From positions 1-64,000 of the forward strand of contig NZ_ATVA01000019.1 in NCBI RefSeq assembly GCF_000420485.1: DNA of 64,000 bases, written 5' to 3'. A program made the position numbers and the translations under genes. The notes beneath the pieces were generated by a model. It did not search any database, was not told where the DNA came from, and saw only the letters and a program-made list of their open reading frames with translations. The stretch comes from Paucidesulfovibrio longus DSM 6739. GTDB taxonomy: Bacteria > Desulfobacterota > Desulfovibrionia > Desulfovibrionales > Desulfovibrionaceae. This document shows positions 25,478 through 35,793 of this stretch, piece by piece. Positions within the stretch are counted from its first letter, which is position 1; each line of letters starts with the position of its first letter.

Positions 25478-26497
25478 ATGCCCGGCGTGACCACCCTGAC
25501 CGTGAGCCGCGCCGAGGACGGCCAGAAGCTGCTGCAATACCTGGAGCGCCGCCTTCGGGGCGCTGTGCCGCGCTCGGCCATCCAGAAATGGATCCGCACC
25601 GGGCAGGTGCGCGTGGACGGCGGGCGCAAAAAGCCCTTCGACCGCATCGCCGAGGGGCAGCTCGTGCGCATTCCCCCCTACGACGCCCCGGCCCCGGAGG
25701 GACAGGAGCGCGGAAAGGACAGAAAGCCGGACGCGCTGGACGCCGGGAGCCGGACAGGGAGCCGCAAGCCCGCCCCTGGGCTGCGCGTTGTCCACGAGGA
25801 CGACGACCTCGTGGTGCTGGCCAAGCCCGCGGGACTGCCCGCCCACGGCGGCACGGGCCACGACGATTCCGTGGCCGCTCGGCTGGCCGCCCGCCACGCG
25901 GGCAGCGACTTCGCCCCCACCCTGGCCCACCGCCTGGACCGCGACACCTCCGGCCTGCTCCTGGCCGCCAAGACCTACAACAAACTGCGCGAGCTGAACG
26001 ACCTGATCGCCTCCGGCGGACTGCGCAAGACCTACCTGGCCTGGGTGCGCGGGCGCTGGCCCCACGCCGGGGAAATCACCCTGGAAGACCGTCTGGAAAA
26101 AAGCGGCGCCCCCGGAGAGGAGCGCGTCACCGCCGGGAGCGGCAAGGTCGCCCTGGCCAGGGTTCGGCCCCTGCTCCTGCCGGATGCGGACTGCGGGGAA
26201 AAGGGCGTCAGCCTTTTGGCCGTGACCCTGCTCACGGGCCGCACCCACCAGATCCGCGTGCAGCTCGCCGAGCGCGGCCATCCCATCGTGGGCGACCGGA
26301 AATACGGTCTTCAGGACGGTCGGAACGCCAAGAAAAACATATCGAATTCAGCGATGTATCTGCACGCCTTCCAACTCGTCCTGCCGGGTCTGGAGCTGCG
26401 CCTGCCGCCCCCCTGGCAGGGCCGCTACGCGGTCCCGGAACATATCCTGCATACTTTTCCGGCAGATAGGCAACCGGACCCTTCCGCGGCGCGCTGA
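25478..26497 (+). CDS. RluA-family 23S rRNA pseudouridine synthase (RluC/RluD type)
   Basis: 339 residues; ATG at 25478 after GGAAAGGAAG. S4-like RNA-binding domain (about 10-70: AEDGQKLLQYLERRL, VRVDGGRKKPFDRI), a charged linker, then the catalytic domain with LVVLAKPAGLPAHGG and HRLDRDTSGLLL. The Asp of HRLDRDTSG is the nucleophile. LLTGRTHQIRVQLAERGHPIVGD (here GRTHQIRVQLAE and GHPIVGDRKYG) completes the family signature. Isomerises one or more uridines of 23S rRNA. Target sites cannot be inferred. Confidence 0.9.
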   Translation: MPGVTTLTVSRAEDGQKLLQYLERRLRGAVPRSAIQKWIRTGQVRVDGGRKKPFDRIAEGQLVRIPPYDAPAPEGQERGKDRKPDALDAGSRTGSRKPAPGLRVVHEDDDLVVLAKPAGLPAHGGTGHDDSVAARLAARHAGSDFAPTLAHRLDRDTSGLLLAAKTYNKLRELNDLIASGGLRKTYLAWVRGRWPHAGEITLEDRLEKSGAPGEERVTAGSGKVALARVRPLLLPDADCGEKGVSLLAVTLLTGRTHQIRVQLAERGHPIVGDRKYGLQDGRNAKKNISNSAMYLHAFQLVLPGLELRLPPPWQGRYAVPEHILHTFPADRQPDPSAAR

Positions 26498-26632
26498 GGC
26501 CGCCCGGTCCGTCCGCCGCGCCGTATCCGTTCCTCCAAAAAGGTCCGGAAGCTCATTGCGCGCGGTCCGTGATTGCGAGATACTGCGCCCTCCGTGCGCA
26601 CCCCATTCACCCTTTTGGAGGAATCCCCGAAC

Positions 26633-27214
26633 ATGCCCCGCACGCTCTCCGCTCCGCTCCGCCTGCTCTGCCTGCTCTCTCTCGCCGTCCTTGCGGGCTG
26701 CAATCCCTACACGTCCGGATACAAATACGCCTCCGACCCCCGCGAAACCAGCGTTCTCGCCGGAGACAAGGCCATTTCCACGGAGATTCTGGCCCGCTTC
26801 GCGGACAACGAAGCGGTGGGCATGACGGACCTTTCCGCCTCGGCCTACGATGGGCAGGTCTACCTCGTGGGCGAATACCTGAACACCGCGCAGCTGGAAG
26901 CGGCCAAGCGCATCGCCGCCAAGGTCGAGGGAGTGCGTGGGGTCACGGTCTACGCCCGGCCCCGGTCCGAGCGCGAGGATTGCAGCGACCTCGCCAATCT
27001 CGCCCTGGCCCAGGAAGTGGGCGCGCGGCTGGTTGCCGACGACATCGTGCACGGATACAACGTGGACGTGAAGGCCCTTCAGTGCCGGACCATCGTGCTG
27101 CTCGGCCTCGTGGCCGATAAGGCCGAAATCGCCCAGGCCAAGGCCGTTGCCGCCAAGGTCCAAGGCGTGGACAACGTCGTTTCCTATCTCAAGGTCTACA
27201 CACAACAGAACTAG
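26633..27214 (+). CDS. BON-domain lipoprotein 1
   Basis: 193 residues after TTTGGAGGAA. Lipobox VLAGC, then two BON domains (about 46-110 and 123-190), each with the GxVxLxGxV-type pattern: DGQVYLVGEYLN and CRTIVLLGLVAD. One cysteine follows the first domain (REDCSDL) and one is in the second (ALQC), possibly a disulfide. BON lipoproteins such as DolP bind phospholipid and keep the envelope stable. The next gene, 12 bp downstream, has the same architecture, so the pair comes from a gene duplication. Confidence 0.82.
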   Translation: MPRTLSAPLRLLCLLSLAVLAGCNPYTSGYKYASDPRETSVLAGDKAISTEILARFADNEAVGMTDLSASAYDGQVYLVGEYLNTAQLEAAKRIAAKVEGVRGVTVYARPRSEREDCSDLANLALAQEVGARLVADDIVHGYNVDVKALQCRTIVLLGLVADKAEIAQAKAVAAKVQGVDNVVSYLKVYTQQN

Positions 27215-27226
27215 AGGGAGTCGCCC

Positions 27227-27781
27227 ATGCGCACCATCGCCAAATTTCTTTTCCTCGTCGCGGCCCTGGCCTCGCTCGCCGGCTGCACCGTCTACAAGGC
27301 CGCCATGGACGAACGCAGCCTCGGCCAGATCTACGACGACGAGCAGATCACCTTCCTGATCGACAAGGAACTGCTTGCGGACAAGGACGTCAACTACATG
27401 GACTACAAGGCCTTCACCTACCTGGGCCGGGTCTATCTCGTCGGCGAGTACGAGAGCGACACCCAGCGCAACAGGGCCATCCGCCTGGCCCGCGACGTGG
27501 AAGGCGTGCGCTCCGTGACCACCTACCTGCTGCCCAAGCAGGAGGTCGCCAACTGCGGCACCTCGGACCAGCTGCGCATCGCCGCGGAACTGGACAAGGA
27601 TCTGCTGGAGGACGAGAGCGTCAACGGCACCAACGTGGACACCAAGATCGTCCAGTGCCAGGCCGTGCTGCTCGGTCTCGTGGGCTCGCAGCAGGAGATC
27701 GACCGGGCGCAGGCCATCGCCGGACAGGTTCCGGGCGTGACCGCGGTCAAGAGCTTCCTGCACGTCTATACGGACCGCTGA
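27227..27781 (+). CDS. BON-domain lipoprotein 2
   Basis: 184 residues. Lipobox SLAGC; BON domains at about 36-100 (FTYLGRVYLVGEYESD) and 112-180 (QCQAVLLGLVGSQQ). The two cysteines are placed as in the upstream paralog. Same operon, followed after 34 bp by an NlpC/P60 lipoprotein gene, which suggests a shared role in cell-envelope maintenance. Confidence 0.82.
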   Translation: MRTIAKFLFLVAALASLAGCTVYKAAMDERSLGQIYDDEQITFLIDKELLADKDVNYMDYKAFTYLGRVYLVGEYESDTQRNRAIRLARDVEGVRSVTTYLLPKQEVANCGTSDQLRIAAELDKDLLEDESVNGTNVDTKIVQCQAVLLGLVGSQQEIDRAQAIAGQVPGVTAVKSFLHVYTDR

Positions 27782-27815
27782 TCGCGCAGCGAGTGCGCGC
27801 CGCAAGGAGGACGAG

Positions 27816-28394
27816 ATGCTTTGCCGGATACGACAAGCCCGGACCCGCCTTCCCCTGAGGGAAAACGTCATCCGCCTGAGCCTGCTCTGTCTGGCGCTGC
27901 TGGCCCTGAACGCCTGCTCGGTCATGGACATGGGCAAGGCCCGCATCCCGCCGGGCGCGTCCTACGGAACGCCCGGCCGCCAGAGCGCTCCCGGCTACAA
28001 CGGCGCAGGCTACAGCGTGGTGGACACCGCGCTCTCGACCATCGGCACGCCCTACCGCTGGGGCGGCGATTCGCCGAACGAGGGCTTCGACTGCTCCGGG
28101 CTGGTCTATTGGGTCTACGCCCGGCACGGAGTTCGCGTGCCCCGTCCGAGCTGGGAGCAGATCAGGACCGGAACGCCCGTGGGCCGAAGCGAGCTGATGC
28201 CCGGCGATCTGGTTTTCTTCAAGATCGCCCGGGGCAGCGGGTTCCATGTGGGCATCTACGCCGGGCGCGGCGTCTTCGTGCACAGCCCCAAGTCGGGCCA
28301 GCGCGTGCGCGAGAGCAGCCTCTCGGACGACTACTGGCGCAGCCACTACGTGGGAGCGCGGCGCATTCCCGCGCCGCTGCGCGCCACCCGCTGA
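27816..28394 (+). CDS. NlpC/P60 peptidoglycan endopeptidase lipoprotein
   Basis: 192 residues; start after AAGGAGG. The signal ends in lipobox LALNAC (Cys34). The NlpC/P60 domain (about 68-185) has its catalytic Cys93 in FDCSGLVYW, His144 in GFHVGIY and a polar third residue at His156 (FVHSPKSG). It cuts the D-Glu-to-diamino-acid bond of peptidoglycan stem peptides (Spr/MepS-like). It ends an operon with two BON lipoproteins, a pairing also seen for MepS-type enzymes and envelope-stability factors in other Proteobacteria. Confidence 0.9.
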   Translation: MLCRIRQARTRLPLRENVIRLSLLCLALLALNACSVMDMGKARIPPGASYGTPGRQSAPGYNGAGYSVVDTALSTIGTPYRWGGDSPNEGFDCSGLVYWVYARHGVRVPRPSWEQIRTGTPVGRSELMPGDLVFFKIARGSGFHVGIYAGRGVFVHSPKSGQRVRESSLSDDYWRSHYVGARRIPAPLRATR

Positions 28395-28437
28395 TCCCTA
28401 TCCCTGAGGCGGAGTCCGTGCGGCTCCGCCTTCGCCG

Positions 28438-28671
28438 CTACTTGTTGAGCTTCTCCCCGGAAGAGGTCACGGCCTTGCGGACCATCGTGTAATACGTTCC
28501 ACGGTCCATGCCCACGCGCCGCCCGCAGGCGCAATACAGCCCGTCTTCCCGCGCCTCGGCGCCGTAATAGCGCTCGATGCGTTCCTTGTGGCAGCGGTGC
28601 ACCTCGCCCTGGCCTATTTTCCGATAGCGGATGAGCTTCTTGCGGCAGGCCGCGCATTTCATGACCAGCAT
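28438..28671 (-). CDS. small zinc-ribbon protein
   Basis: 77 residues from the ATG preceded by GGGGG; an ATG nine bases later (28662) gives MKCAACRKK and is also possible. Two pairs of cysteines, CAAC near the N-terminus and CAC in LYCACGRR, plus His/Cys in VHRCHKERI, look like a zinc-binding fold. The mid-part is basic. Possibly nucleic-acid binding; no family is recognised. Convergent with the NlpC gene. Confidence 0.6.
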   Translation of the reverse strand: MLVMKCAACRKKLIRYRKIGQGEVHRCHKERIERYYGAEAREDGLYCACGRRVGMDRGTYYTMVRKAVTSSGEKLNK

Positions 28672-28775
28672 GCCCCCAGAATACGCAATCGCCCGTTGGC
28701 GGTCCAGAACCCGCGAGGCCGCGCGAAGCACGCGGACGCCCGCCACCCGAATGCGGGAAATGCGGGGTCATGCCC

Positions 28776-28803
28776 TTGACTTGCCAAGTCCGCTGCTTAT
28801 TGT
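28776..28803 (+). promoter_or_regulatory. promoter of groESL
   Basis: TTGACT (28776-28781), 16-base spacer, TATTGT (28798-28803), about 85 bp upstream of groES. The -35 flank CCCTTGACTTG could also suit a sigma-32 holoenzyme. No CIRCE inverted repeat (TTAGCACTC-N9-GAGTGCTAA) is present. Confidence 0.45.
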
Positions 28804-28888
28804 CCCACGAGCGCACATGCGCGGCGGCGCGCGAAGCCGCCCGTTCCGCCATCAATACATCCCCGTGAACCTTTAAGGAGAGACCGAG

Positions 28889-30773
<1,885 letters not shown>

Positions 30774-30801
30774 AACTCCCGCGCCAAGCGGGCAGTAGCC
30801 T

Positions 30802-30842
30802 GACCGGGCCGACGCGACTTGTCCGTCGGCCCGGTCCTGATT
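30802..30842 (+). terminator. terminator of groESL
   Basis: GACCGGGCCGACG (30802-30814) / CGTCGGCCCGGTC (30824-30836), followed by CTGATTTT. Confidence 0.8.
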
Positions 30843-30874
30843 TTGCAAAACTGGAACCCACCGACGCTTGAGTC

Positions 30875-30903
30875 TTGACCCTGGGATGCCGCCGGACTAT
30901 GCT
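30875..30903 (+). promoter_or_regulatory. sigma-70 promoter of the 53-residue gene
   Basis: TTGACC (30875-30880), 17-base spacer, TATGCT (30898-30903), about 18 bases upstream of the ribosome site AAGGAGG. Confidence 0.55.
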
Positions 30904-30926
30904 TCCCGGCACTCAAGGAGGCTGCC

Positions 30927-31088
30927 ATGACCCAAAAAGAAACGACCTACAAGCTCGTGATCATCGTCAACGACGTTGAAACCACGCTCTTTGTGTCCAA
31001 GAATCTTCGCGAAGTGGAACTGCAACGCCAGATCCACATTCGCTCGCTCGCCCCCGGCCTTGCGGAAATCCGCGAGGTTCAGGAGTAG
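30927..31088 (+). CDS. 53-residue protein of unknown function
   Basis: Small but well framed: own promoter, ribosome site AAGGAGG nine bases before the ATG, and a strong terminator 28 bp after the stop. The protein reads as a short alpha/beta unit (YKLVIIVNDVETTLFVSKN, then charged residues, ending EIREVQE) without cysteines or membrane parts. No family recognised. Confidence 0.7.
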   Translation: MTQKETTYKLVIIVNDVETTLFVSKNLREVELQRQIHIRSLAPGLAEIREVQE

Positions 31089-31116
31089 CCGACCCGGATC
31101 CTCTCCGGAAAAAGGA

Positions 31117-31149
31117 AGCGGCCAGGCAAATGCCTGGCCGCTTTTTTTT
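31117..31149 (+). terminator. terminator of the 53-residue gene
   Basis: AGCGGCCAGGCA (31117-31128) / TGCCTGGCCGCT (31131-31142) then eight T. Confidence 0.92.
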
Positions 31150-31274
31150 GGCCGGTTCATCGTCACTCGTGCCCCTCATGACGATGAACCGGCTCCGGTC
31201 CTTCCGCGGAGCCGGGCCGATGTGGTCCCTCCCCCGACACCGCGAAAGGCCGGAAAGTGCGCCCTCTCGTTCAA

Positions 31275-33263
31275 TCAATACCTCTCGAATTCCTCGTCGT
31301 CCCGCTCCGGGTCCGTGCGGCCCGCTTCCAGGCGTCCGGCGGGCTTGGTCCGCGCGACCAGGGCGCGCCTTTCCCCGCCGCCCTTTTCCGACTTGAAAAA
31401 CTCCATGGTCTGCTGAAGCTGCTCTGCCTGTCCGGCCAGTTCCTCGGAAGTGGAAGCCATTTCCTCGGCGGCGGAGGCGTTCTGCTGCACGACCTGCTCC
31501 ATCTGGTTCACGGCCCGGGCGATCTGGTCCACGCCAGCATTTTGTTCCTTGCTGGCCGCGGCGATCTCCTGCACGAGGTCCGCGGTCTTGCGAATCTCCG
31601 GCACCAGTTCGCGGAGCATGCCTCCTGCGCGCTCGGCGACCTTGGTGGAGCTGGCGGAAAGCTCCCCGATCTCCCCTGCGGCCTGCCCGCTGCGCTCGGC
31701 CAGCTTGCGGACCTCGGCGGCCACCACGGCGAAGCCCTTGCCGTGCTCGCCTGCCCGAGCGGCTTCGATGGCCGCGTTCAAGGCCAGCAGGTTGGTCTGG
31801 CGGGCGATCTCCTCGATGATGGAAATCTTTTCCGCGATGTTCTTCATGGCCCGCACCGCCTCGACCACGGCTTCACCGCTTTCCGCGGCCTTGCCTGCCG
31901 CGCTGTTGGCAATGCTTTCGGTCTGCACCGCGTTGTCCGCGTTCTGGCGGATGTTGTCGCCCATCTGCTGCATGGACGCCGAAACCTCTTCCACCGAGGC
32001 GGCTGATTCCGTGGCTCCCTGGGAAAGAGCCTGGGCCGTCGCGGAAAGCTCCTGGCTGCCGGAGGCCACGTTCTGGGTGGCCATGTTCACCTCGGCCACG
32101 ACCCGGCGCAGCTGCCCGACCATACTCCGCAGCGCCCCGGCCAGAACGCCGACCTCGTCCTTCTGGTCCACGTCCACCTCGGCCGTGAGGTCGCCGTTGC
32201 TGACCACCTCGGCAAAAGCCACGCCCTTGCGGATCGGAGCCACGATGCCCCTGGCGATGACCCAGGCCAGCAGCACGCCCAGCAGCAGGGCCGCGCAGCC
32301 CACCACCACGATCATGGAACGGGTGGAGGATGCGCTGGCCAGCATCTCGTCGTCGGTCATGATGTTCTCGGCCACGACCTTGCGCGTCTGCGTGAGCAGC
32401 TCCTGCACCTGGTTCAGGGCGGGCATGGTCTTCTCAACGTAGATCTTCTTGGCCTCGTCGAGCTGGGCGGTCTTGCCGTCGTGCCAAGCGATCAGCTCGT
32501 CGAGCACGCCCAGCGTCTCGTGGGCGTAATGCTCGGTCGTGCCGTAATAGACGCGCATGGCCCCGGCGAAGTCGCCCGCGGCCAGGAGCTTGTCGACCTC
32601 GTGCACGGACTCGTGCAGCTTGATGTGCGGCTCGAAAATGGGGGCGAGGTGCTTGGCGAATTCCGGATCGTCCCGCTGCATCCGGGCGACCCCCTCGGAA
32701 TAGAGCCACTTGCCGAGCCCGCAGAGCTTCGGATCCTCCTGCACGCCTGCGCTGCTCTTGTGCTCGACGATGGCGTCCATGACGGAGTTGGTCCAGAGCA
32801 GATGGTCCACCTGCTTGGCGTAGAAGAACTTGGCAAGCCCAGGATCGACGATCACGAAATTCTCGGCGATCTCAACGGCGCTCTCGTGCAGGTGCTTGTG
32901 CGGCTCCTCGATGCGGGCCATGAGCGGCTTGATCTCCGGCACGAGCTTTTCCGCAAGGGCGCGGCCTTCGCCGTAATACCACTTGCCGAAGGCGCATTTG
33001 TGCGGATCGGTTTCCACGGTCAGCTTCGTGACCTTGGCATCGGTGAGCAGGGCGCTGACCTGCTCGGACCACTTGAGGTGGTCCACGATGCGCTGCACGA
33101 AATCGCCGCGCAGCTTGTTGCCGTCGATGACCTCTTCCGCGTTCCCGACGATCCCCCCGATGCCGACGACGGCCCAGACGGCAAGCAGGGAGAGCAGGCC
33201 GAGCACAAGCCCGAACCCGACCCCGAATTTTCTGCTGAGCCGCAAATCTTTCCAGCGCGTCAT
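31275..33263 (-). CDS. methyl-accepting chemotaxis protein with two periplasmic CZB zinc domains
   Basis: 662 residues. Membrane helix 1 at about 14-38 and helix 2 at about 316-340 enclose a periplasmic region of about 275 residues. This contains two chemoreceptor zinc-binding motifs. CZB1: H62 (DHLKW), C90 (CAFGKWYY), H122 and H126 (HxxxH). CZB2: H154 (DHLLW), C181 (CGLGKWLY), H213 and H217. Next come HAMP (about 340-395) and the signalling hairpin with the MCP core [22 protein letters not shown] (in part). CZB is normally cytoplasmic and single. The start codon overlaps the stop of the thioredoxin-fold gene (ATGA), so the two are translated together, under a sigma-54 promoter. Confidence 0.93.
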   Translation of the reverse strand: MTRWKDLRLSRKFGVGFGLVLGLLSLLAVWAVVGIGGIVGNAEEVIDGNKLRGDFVQRIVDHLKWSEQVSALLTDAKVTKLTVETDPHKCAFGKWYYGEGRALAEKLVPEIKPLMARIEEPHKHLHESAVEIAENFVIVDPGLAKFFYAKQVDHLLWTNSVMDAIVEHKSSAGVQEDPKLCGLGKWLYSEGVARMQRDDPEFAKHLAPIFEPHIKLHESVHEVDKLLAAGDFAGAMRVYYGTTEHYAHETLGVLDELIAWHDGKTAQLDEAKKIYVEKTMPALNQVQELLTQTRKVVAENIMTDDEMLASASSTRSMIVVVGCAALLLGVLLAWVIARGIVAPIRKGVAFAEVVSNGDLTAEVDVDQKDEVGVLAGALRSMVGQLRRVVAEVNMATQNVASGSQELSATAQALSQGATESAASVEEVSASMQQMGDNIRQNADNAVQTESIANSAAGKAAESGEAVVEAVRAMKNIAEKISIIEEIARQTNLLALNAAIEAARAGEHGKGFAVVAAEVRKLAERSGQAAGEIGELSASSTKVAERAGGMLRELVPEIRKTADLVQEIAAASKEQNAGVDQIARAVNQMEQVVQQNASAAEEMASTSEELAGQAEQLQQTMEFFKSEKGGGERRALVARTKPAGRLEAGRTDPERDDEEFERY

Positions 33264-33610
33264 TTTCCATCTCCCGTGGTGAAAGCGTTCCGCCGCAAGT
33301 CCCCGGAGCTGATAAAGCGTCTGAGCAATCGGGAGTCGGCCCGGCCCTCAAGGCGGTCAAGCTCGCCTCCCTCGTCGTCCAGCAGCAGATACGTTGGCGT
33401 GCCGTGGATGGCGAAGACCTTCATGAACCCCGGCGAGAGCCTGGGCTCGGTCCAGAGCGCCGAGAGCCTGTCCTCGAAGGCCCGTGCGACGTTCTCCACC
33501 TCGCGCCGGTGCTCCTCGTATTCCTCGTCCCGATGCACGCAGGCGACCAAAACCCTCTTTCCGGGCTTCAGGTGGGCCTTCACGTCGTCAGGATGAATGT
33601 CGAAGAGCAT
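33260..33610 (-). CDS. thioredoxin-fold protein without CxxC
   Basis: 116 residues from the ATG after GAGAGGAAAGCG; a longer frame upstream has no ribosome site. The fold is suggested by [15 protein letters not shown], then [26 protein letters not shown], which contains the cis-proline region (GTPTYLLLD) of thioredoxins. The CxxC motif is missing, so it is more likely a binding or scaffold protein than a reductase. No signal peptide, so cytoplasmic. Its stop overlaps the MCP start (ATGA), indicating a common function with the CZB receptor. Confidence 0.65.
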   Translation of the reverse strand: MLFDIHPDDVKAHLKPGKRVLVACVHRDEEYEEHRREVENVARAFEDRLSALWTEPRLSPGFMKVFAIHGTPTYLLLDDEGGELDRLEGRADSRLLRRFISSGDLRRNAFTTGDGK

Positions 33611-33632
33611 CGCTTTCCTCTCTGCGCAGACA

Positions 33633-33648
33633 GGCAATCCCTGTGCCA
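33633..33648 (-). promoter_or_regulatory. sigma-54 (-24/-12) promoter of the thioredoxin-fold/MCP operon
   Basis: On the minus strand TGGCACA, GGGA, TTGCC: all fixed consensus bases match. Predicted start near 33622, giving a 12-base leader that consists of the ribosome site. The activator gene and its likely binding palindrome are directly upstream. Confidence 0.8.
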
Positions 33649-33727
33649 CTTTCATCAGCTCAAAACTTCGGCAAATTATTCCGGCAGGTTGCCCCCTCGA
33701 CGACCTGCCGCGCAAAATCACTTTAAC

Positions 33728-33766
33728 TGTCCCATGAGACAATGTGTCATGGGACATTTTGTCTCA
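33728..33766. promoter_or_regulatory. palindromic upstream activator site
   Basis: TGTCCCATGA (33728-33737) and TCATGGGACA (33747-33756) form a perfect 10-bp inverted repeat with a 9-bp centre. A second, interleaved one is TGAGACAA (33735-33742) / TTGTCTCA (33759-33766). It lies about 105-145 bp upstream of the predicted sigma-54 start and nine bases after the activator gene, a standard enhancer position. Confidence 0.65.
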
Positions 33767-33774
33767 AATGTACA

Positions 33775-35658
33775 TCAAGGAAATCCCAGTTCTTCCAGCC
33801 GCCGGTAGAGGCTGCTGCGGCTGATGCCCAGCAATTTGGCGGCGCGGGTCCGATTCCAACGCGTCGACTCCAGGGCCGCGACCAGTTCCTCGCGGTCCAG
33901 GCTTTGCGGACGCCGACGGCCTCCGGCTCCCCGAACGCTTCCCCGGATTTCCTGCGGGAAGTGCTCCGGCCGCAGCGGGCCGCCCCGGCAAAGGATGCAG
34001 GCGTGCTCCACGGCGTGGCGCAACTCGCGCACGTTTCCGGGCCAGGTCTGGCTCATGAGCAGGTCCAGGGCCTCCGGAGAAACCCCGGCGATGTCCTTGT
34101 TCATCCGCGTGCGGAAAAGCTCCGCGAAGTGGTTGGCCAGCAGGGGGATGTCCTCGCTGCGCCGACGCAGGGGCGGCAGTTGCACGACCATGACCTTGAG
34201 CCGATAGTAGAGATCTTCGCGGAAAAGGCCCCGGCGGACCTTGGCGCCCAAGTCCGCGTTGGTCGCCGCGACCACGCGCACGTTCGCCGTGCGCGTCACG
34301 GATTCGCCCACGCGCTCATATTCGCGGCTTTCCAGAAAACGCAGCAGCTTGAGCTGGGTGCGCACGGACACGTCGCCGATCTCGTCCAGAAAGATGGTTC
34401 CGCCTTCGGCTGCCTGAAACCGTCCCACCCGGTCGCGGATGGCTCCGGTGAACGCGCCCTGGACATGGCCGAACAGCTCGCTCTCGAGCAGGTCGTCCGT
34501 GAGCGCGGCGCAGTTGACCTTGACCAGCGGACCGCCCGCCCGCGGCCCGTGCCGATGCAGGGCTTCCGCGGCCAGCTCCTTTCCCGTGCCCGACTCGCCC
34601 AGGAGCAGCACGGTGCTGTCCAGGTCGGAAAGGCGTTCCAGAAGGGCGAAGACCTCGAGCATGGGCCTTGATTGGCCCACGAAGTCGTGAAAGCGGTGTT
34701 TGCGGGCCAGCTCGCTCTCCAGCCGGGCCAGCCTGGAAACGTCGCGCAGGATCAGCACGGCTCCATTGAAGCCGTCGCCGCTGCCCTCCAGCAAGGCCGT
34801 GTTGACGACCACGACCTTGTCGTCGCGGCGCTCGTCCAGACACTCGAAACGATATTCGCGCACGGGCCGCCCGGTTTCCACGGTGCGCCGGAGCATCTTC
34901 AGGCAGCCTTCCAGGCAGGAACCGGGCTCGCCCCGCAAAGGGCTCCCCAGAAGACCGCTGCGGCGGGAACCGCTGATGCGTTCGAAGGCGCTGTTGGCCT
35001 CCAGCACGGTCATGTCCGGGGCCACGATGAGCAGCCCTTCGGGCAGGCTGGTGAAAATCGCCTCCAGGTTCCGGCGGTAGCCCTCCACGCGCTGGCGCAG
35101 CCGCTGTCCGGCCCGGTCCGCCTCCACCCATTCGGTCACGTCCTTGGAATACACGGCCACGCGCCGCACCCGCCCGCTCGGATCAGGCACGGGATAGAGA
35201 TGGTTTTCCAGGTGCATGCCCTGGCGCTCGTCGCGCAGCACAACGAGGCTTCTGGTCTCCAGGGCCTGCTCAAAGGCTTTGCGCCGCCCCTCGACGATCT
35301 CTTCGGGGAAAAAAACGAAGCAGCTCCGGCCCAGCAGATCTTCGACGCCGCGCCCCAAACGGGCCGCGCCCGTGGCATTGATGGTCAGGATCTTGCCTGT
35401 GGGGTCCAGGAGCATGATCGAGTCGGCCGTGGCGTCGAGTACCGCCCGCAAGGCCTCGTCGCGCTCGCGCAGCGCGTCCCGCACGGCGCCCAGCCCTTCG
35501 GCCTCGGCGCCGGCATCGGCGCAGGCATCGGCGCAGGCATCGGCCCAAAGCCTGCTCTCAAGCGTCAGGACGCGCGCCCGGAGAAGGTCGCGCTCTTCTT
35601 CCAGCGCAGCGATACGCTTCTCAGAATCCAGTCCAGCCATATCGGAACGCAGCTCCAT
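33775..35658 (-). CDS. sigma-54-dependent activator, PAS-PAS-AAA+-Fis
   Basis: 627 residues. N-terminal coiled coil with a [11 protein letters not shown] low-complexity patch (about 38-49), PAS1 (about 65-180), PAS2 (about 195-310), then AAA+ (about 330-570): Walker A GESGTGKE, the sigma-54 contact loop GAFTGA near residue 400, Walker [12 protein letters not shown]-finger region. A Fis-type helix-turn-helix ends the protein ([21 protein letters not shown], in part). No receiver domain, so it senses a small ligand or redox state through PAS rather than a kinase. It probably binds the palindrome just downstream and switches on the thioredoxin-fold/MCP operon. Start at 35658 or 35640 (ATGGCTGG); neither has a strong ribosome site. 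Confidence 0.92.
   Translation of the reverse strand: MELRSDMAGLDSEKRIAALEEERDLLRARVLTLESRLWADACADACADAGAEAEGLGAVRDALRERDEALRAVLDATADSIMLLDPTGKILTINATGAARLGRGVEDLLGRSCFVFFPEEIVEGRRKAFEQALETRSLVVLRDERQGMHLENHLYPVPDPSGRVRRVAVYSKDVTEWVEADRAGQRLRQRVEGYRRNLEAIFTSLPEGLLIVAPDMTVLEANSAFERISGSRRSGLLGSPLRGEPGSCLEGCLKMLRRTVETGRPVREYRFECLDERRDDKVVVVNTALLEGSGDGFNGAVLILRDVSRLARLESELARKHRFHDFVGQSRPMLEVFALLERLSDLDSTVLLLGESGTGKELAAEALHRHGPRAGGPLVKVNCAALTDDLLESELFGHVQGAFTGAIRDRVGRFQAAEGGTIFLDEIGDVSVRTQLKLLRFLESREYERVGESVTRTANVRVVAATNADLGAKVRRGLFREDLYYRLKVMVVQLPPLRRRSEDIPLLANHFAELFRTRMNKDIAGVSPEALDLLMSQTWPGNVRELRHAVEHACILCRGGPLRPEHFPQEIRGSVRGAGGRRRPQSLDREELVAALESTRWNRTRAAKLLGISRSSLYRRLEELGFP
35512..35547. repeat. 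12-bp tandem repeat, three copies, inside the activator gene
   Basis: GGCATCGGCGCA occurs twice, followed by GGCATCGGCCCA. The repeat is in frame and encodes the Asp-Ala-Cys-Ala repeats before PAS1. Copy number could vary without a frameshift. Confidence 0.75.
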
Positions 35659-35728
35659 GCGATGCGGACTTCAAATTCATACCCATATACTCTTGTACTC
35701 CATGCGTGCGCAGAATAAAAGCATCTCA

Positions 35729-35757
35729 TTGACGCTGCCGCATCAGCAACGTACCTT
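35729..35757 (+). promoter_or_regulatory. possible promoter of the WAP-like gene
   Basis: TTGACG (35729-35734), 17-base spacer, TACCTT (35752-35757); about 35 bp to the ATG at 35794. Confidence 0.4.
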
Positions 35758-35793
35758 GCGGCTCATTCCCAGCCCAAGCCAAGGAGACAACGC

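Noticed and set aside
28747-28888. CIRCE element upstream of groES
   Set aside because: No TTAGCACTC/GAGTGCTAA inverted repeat is found.
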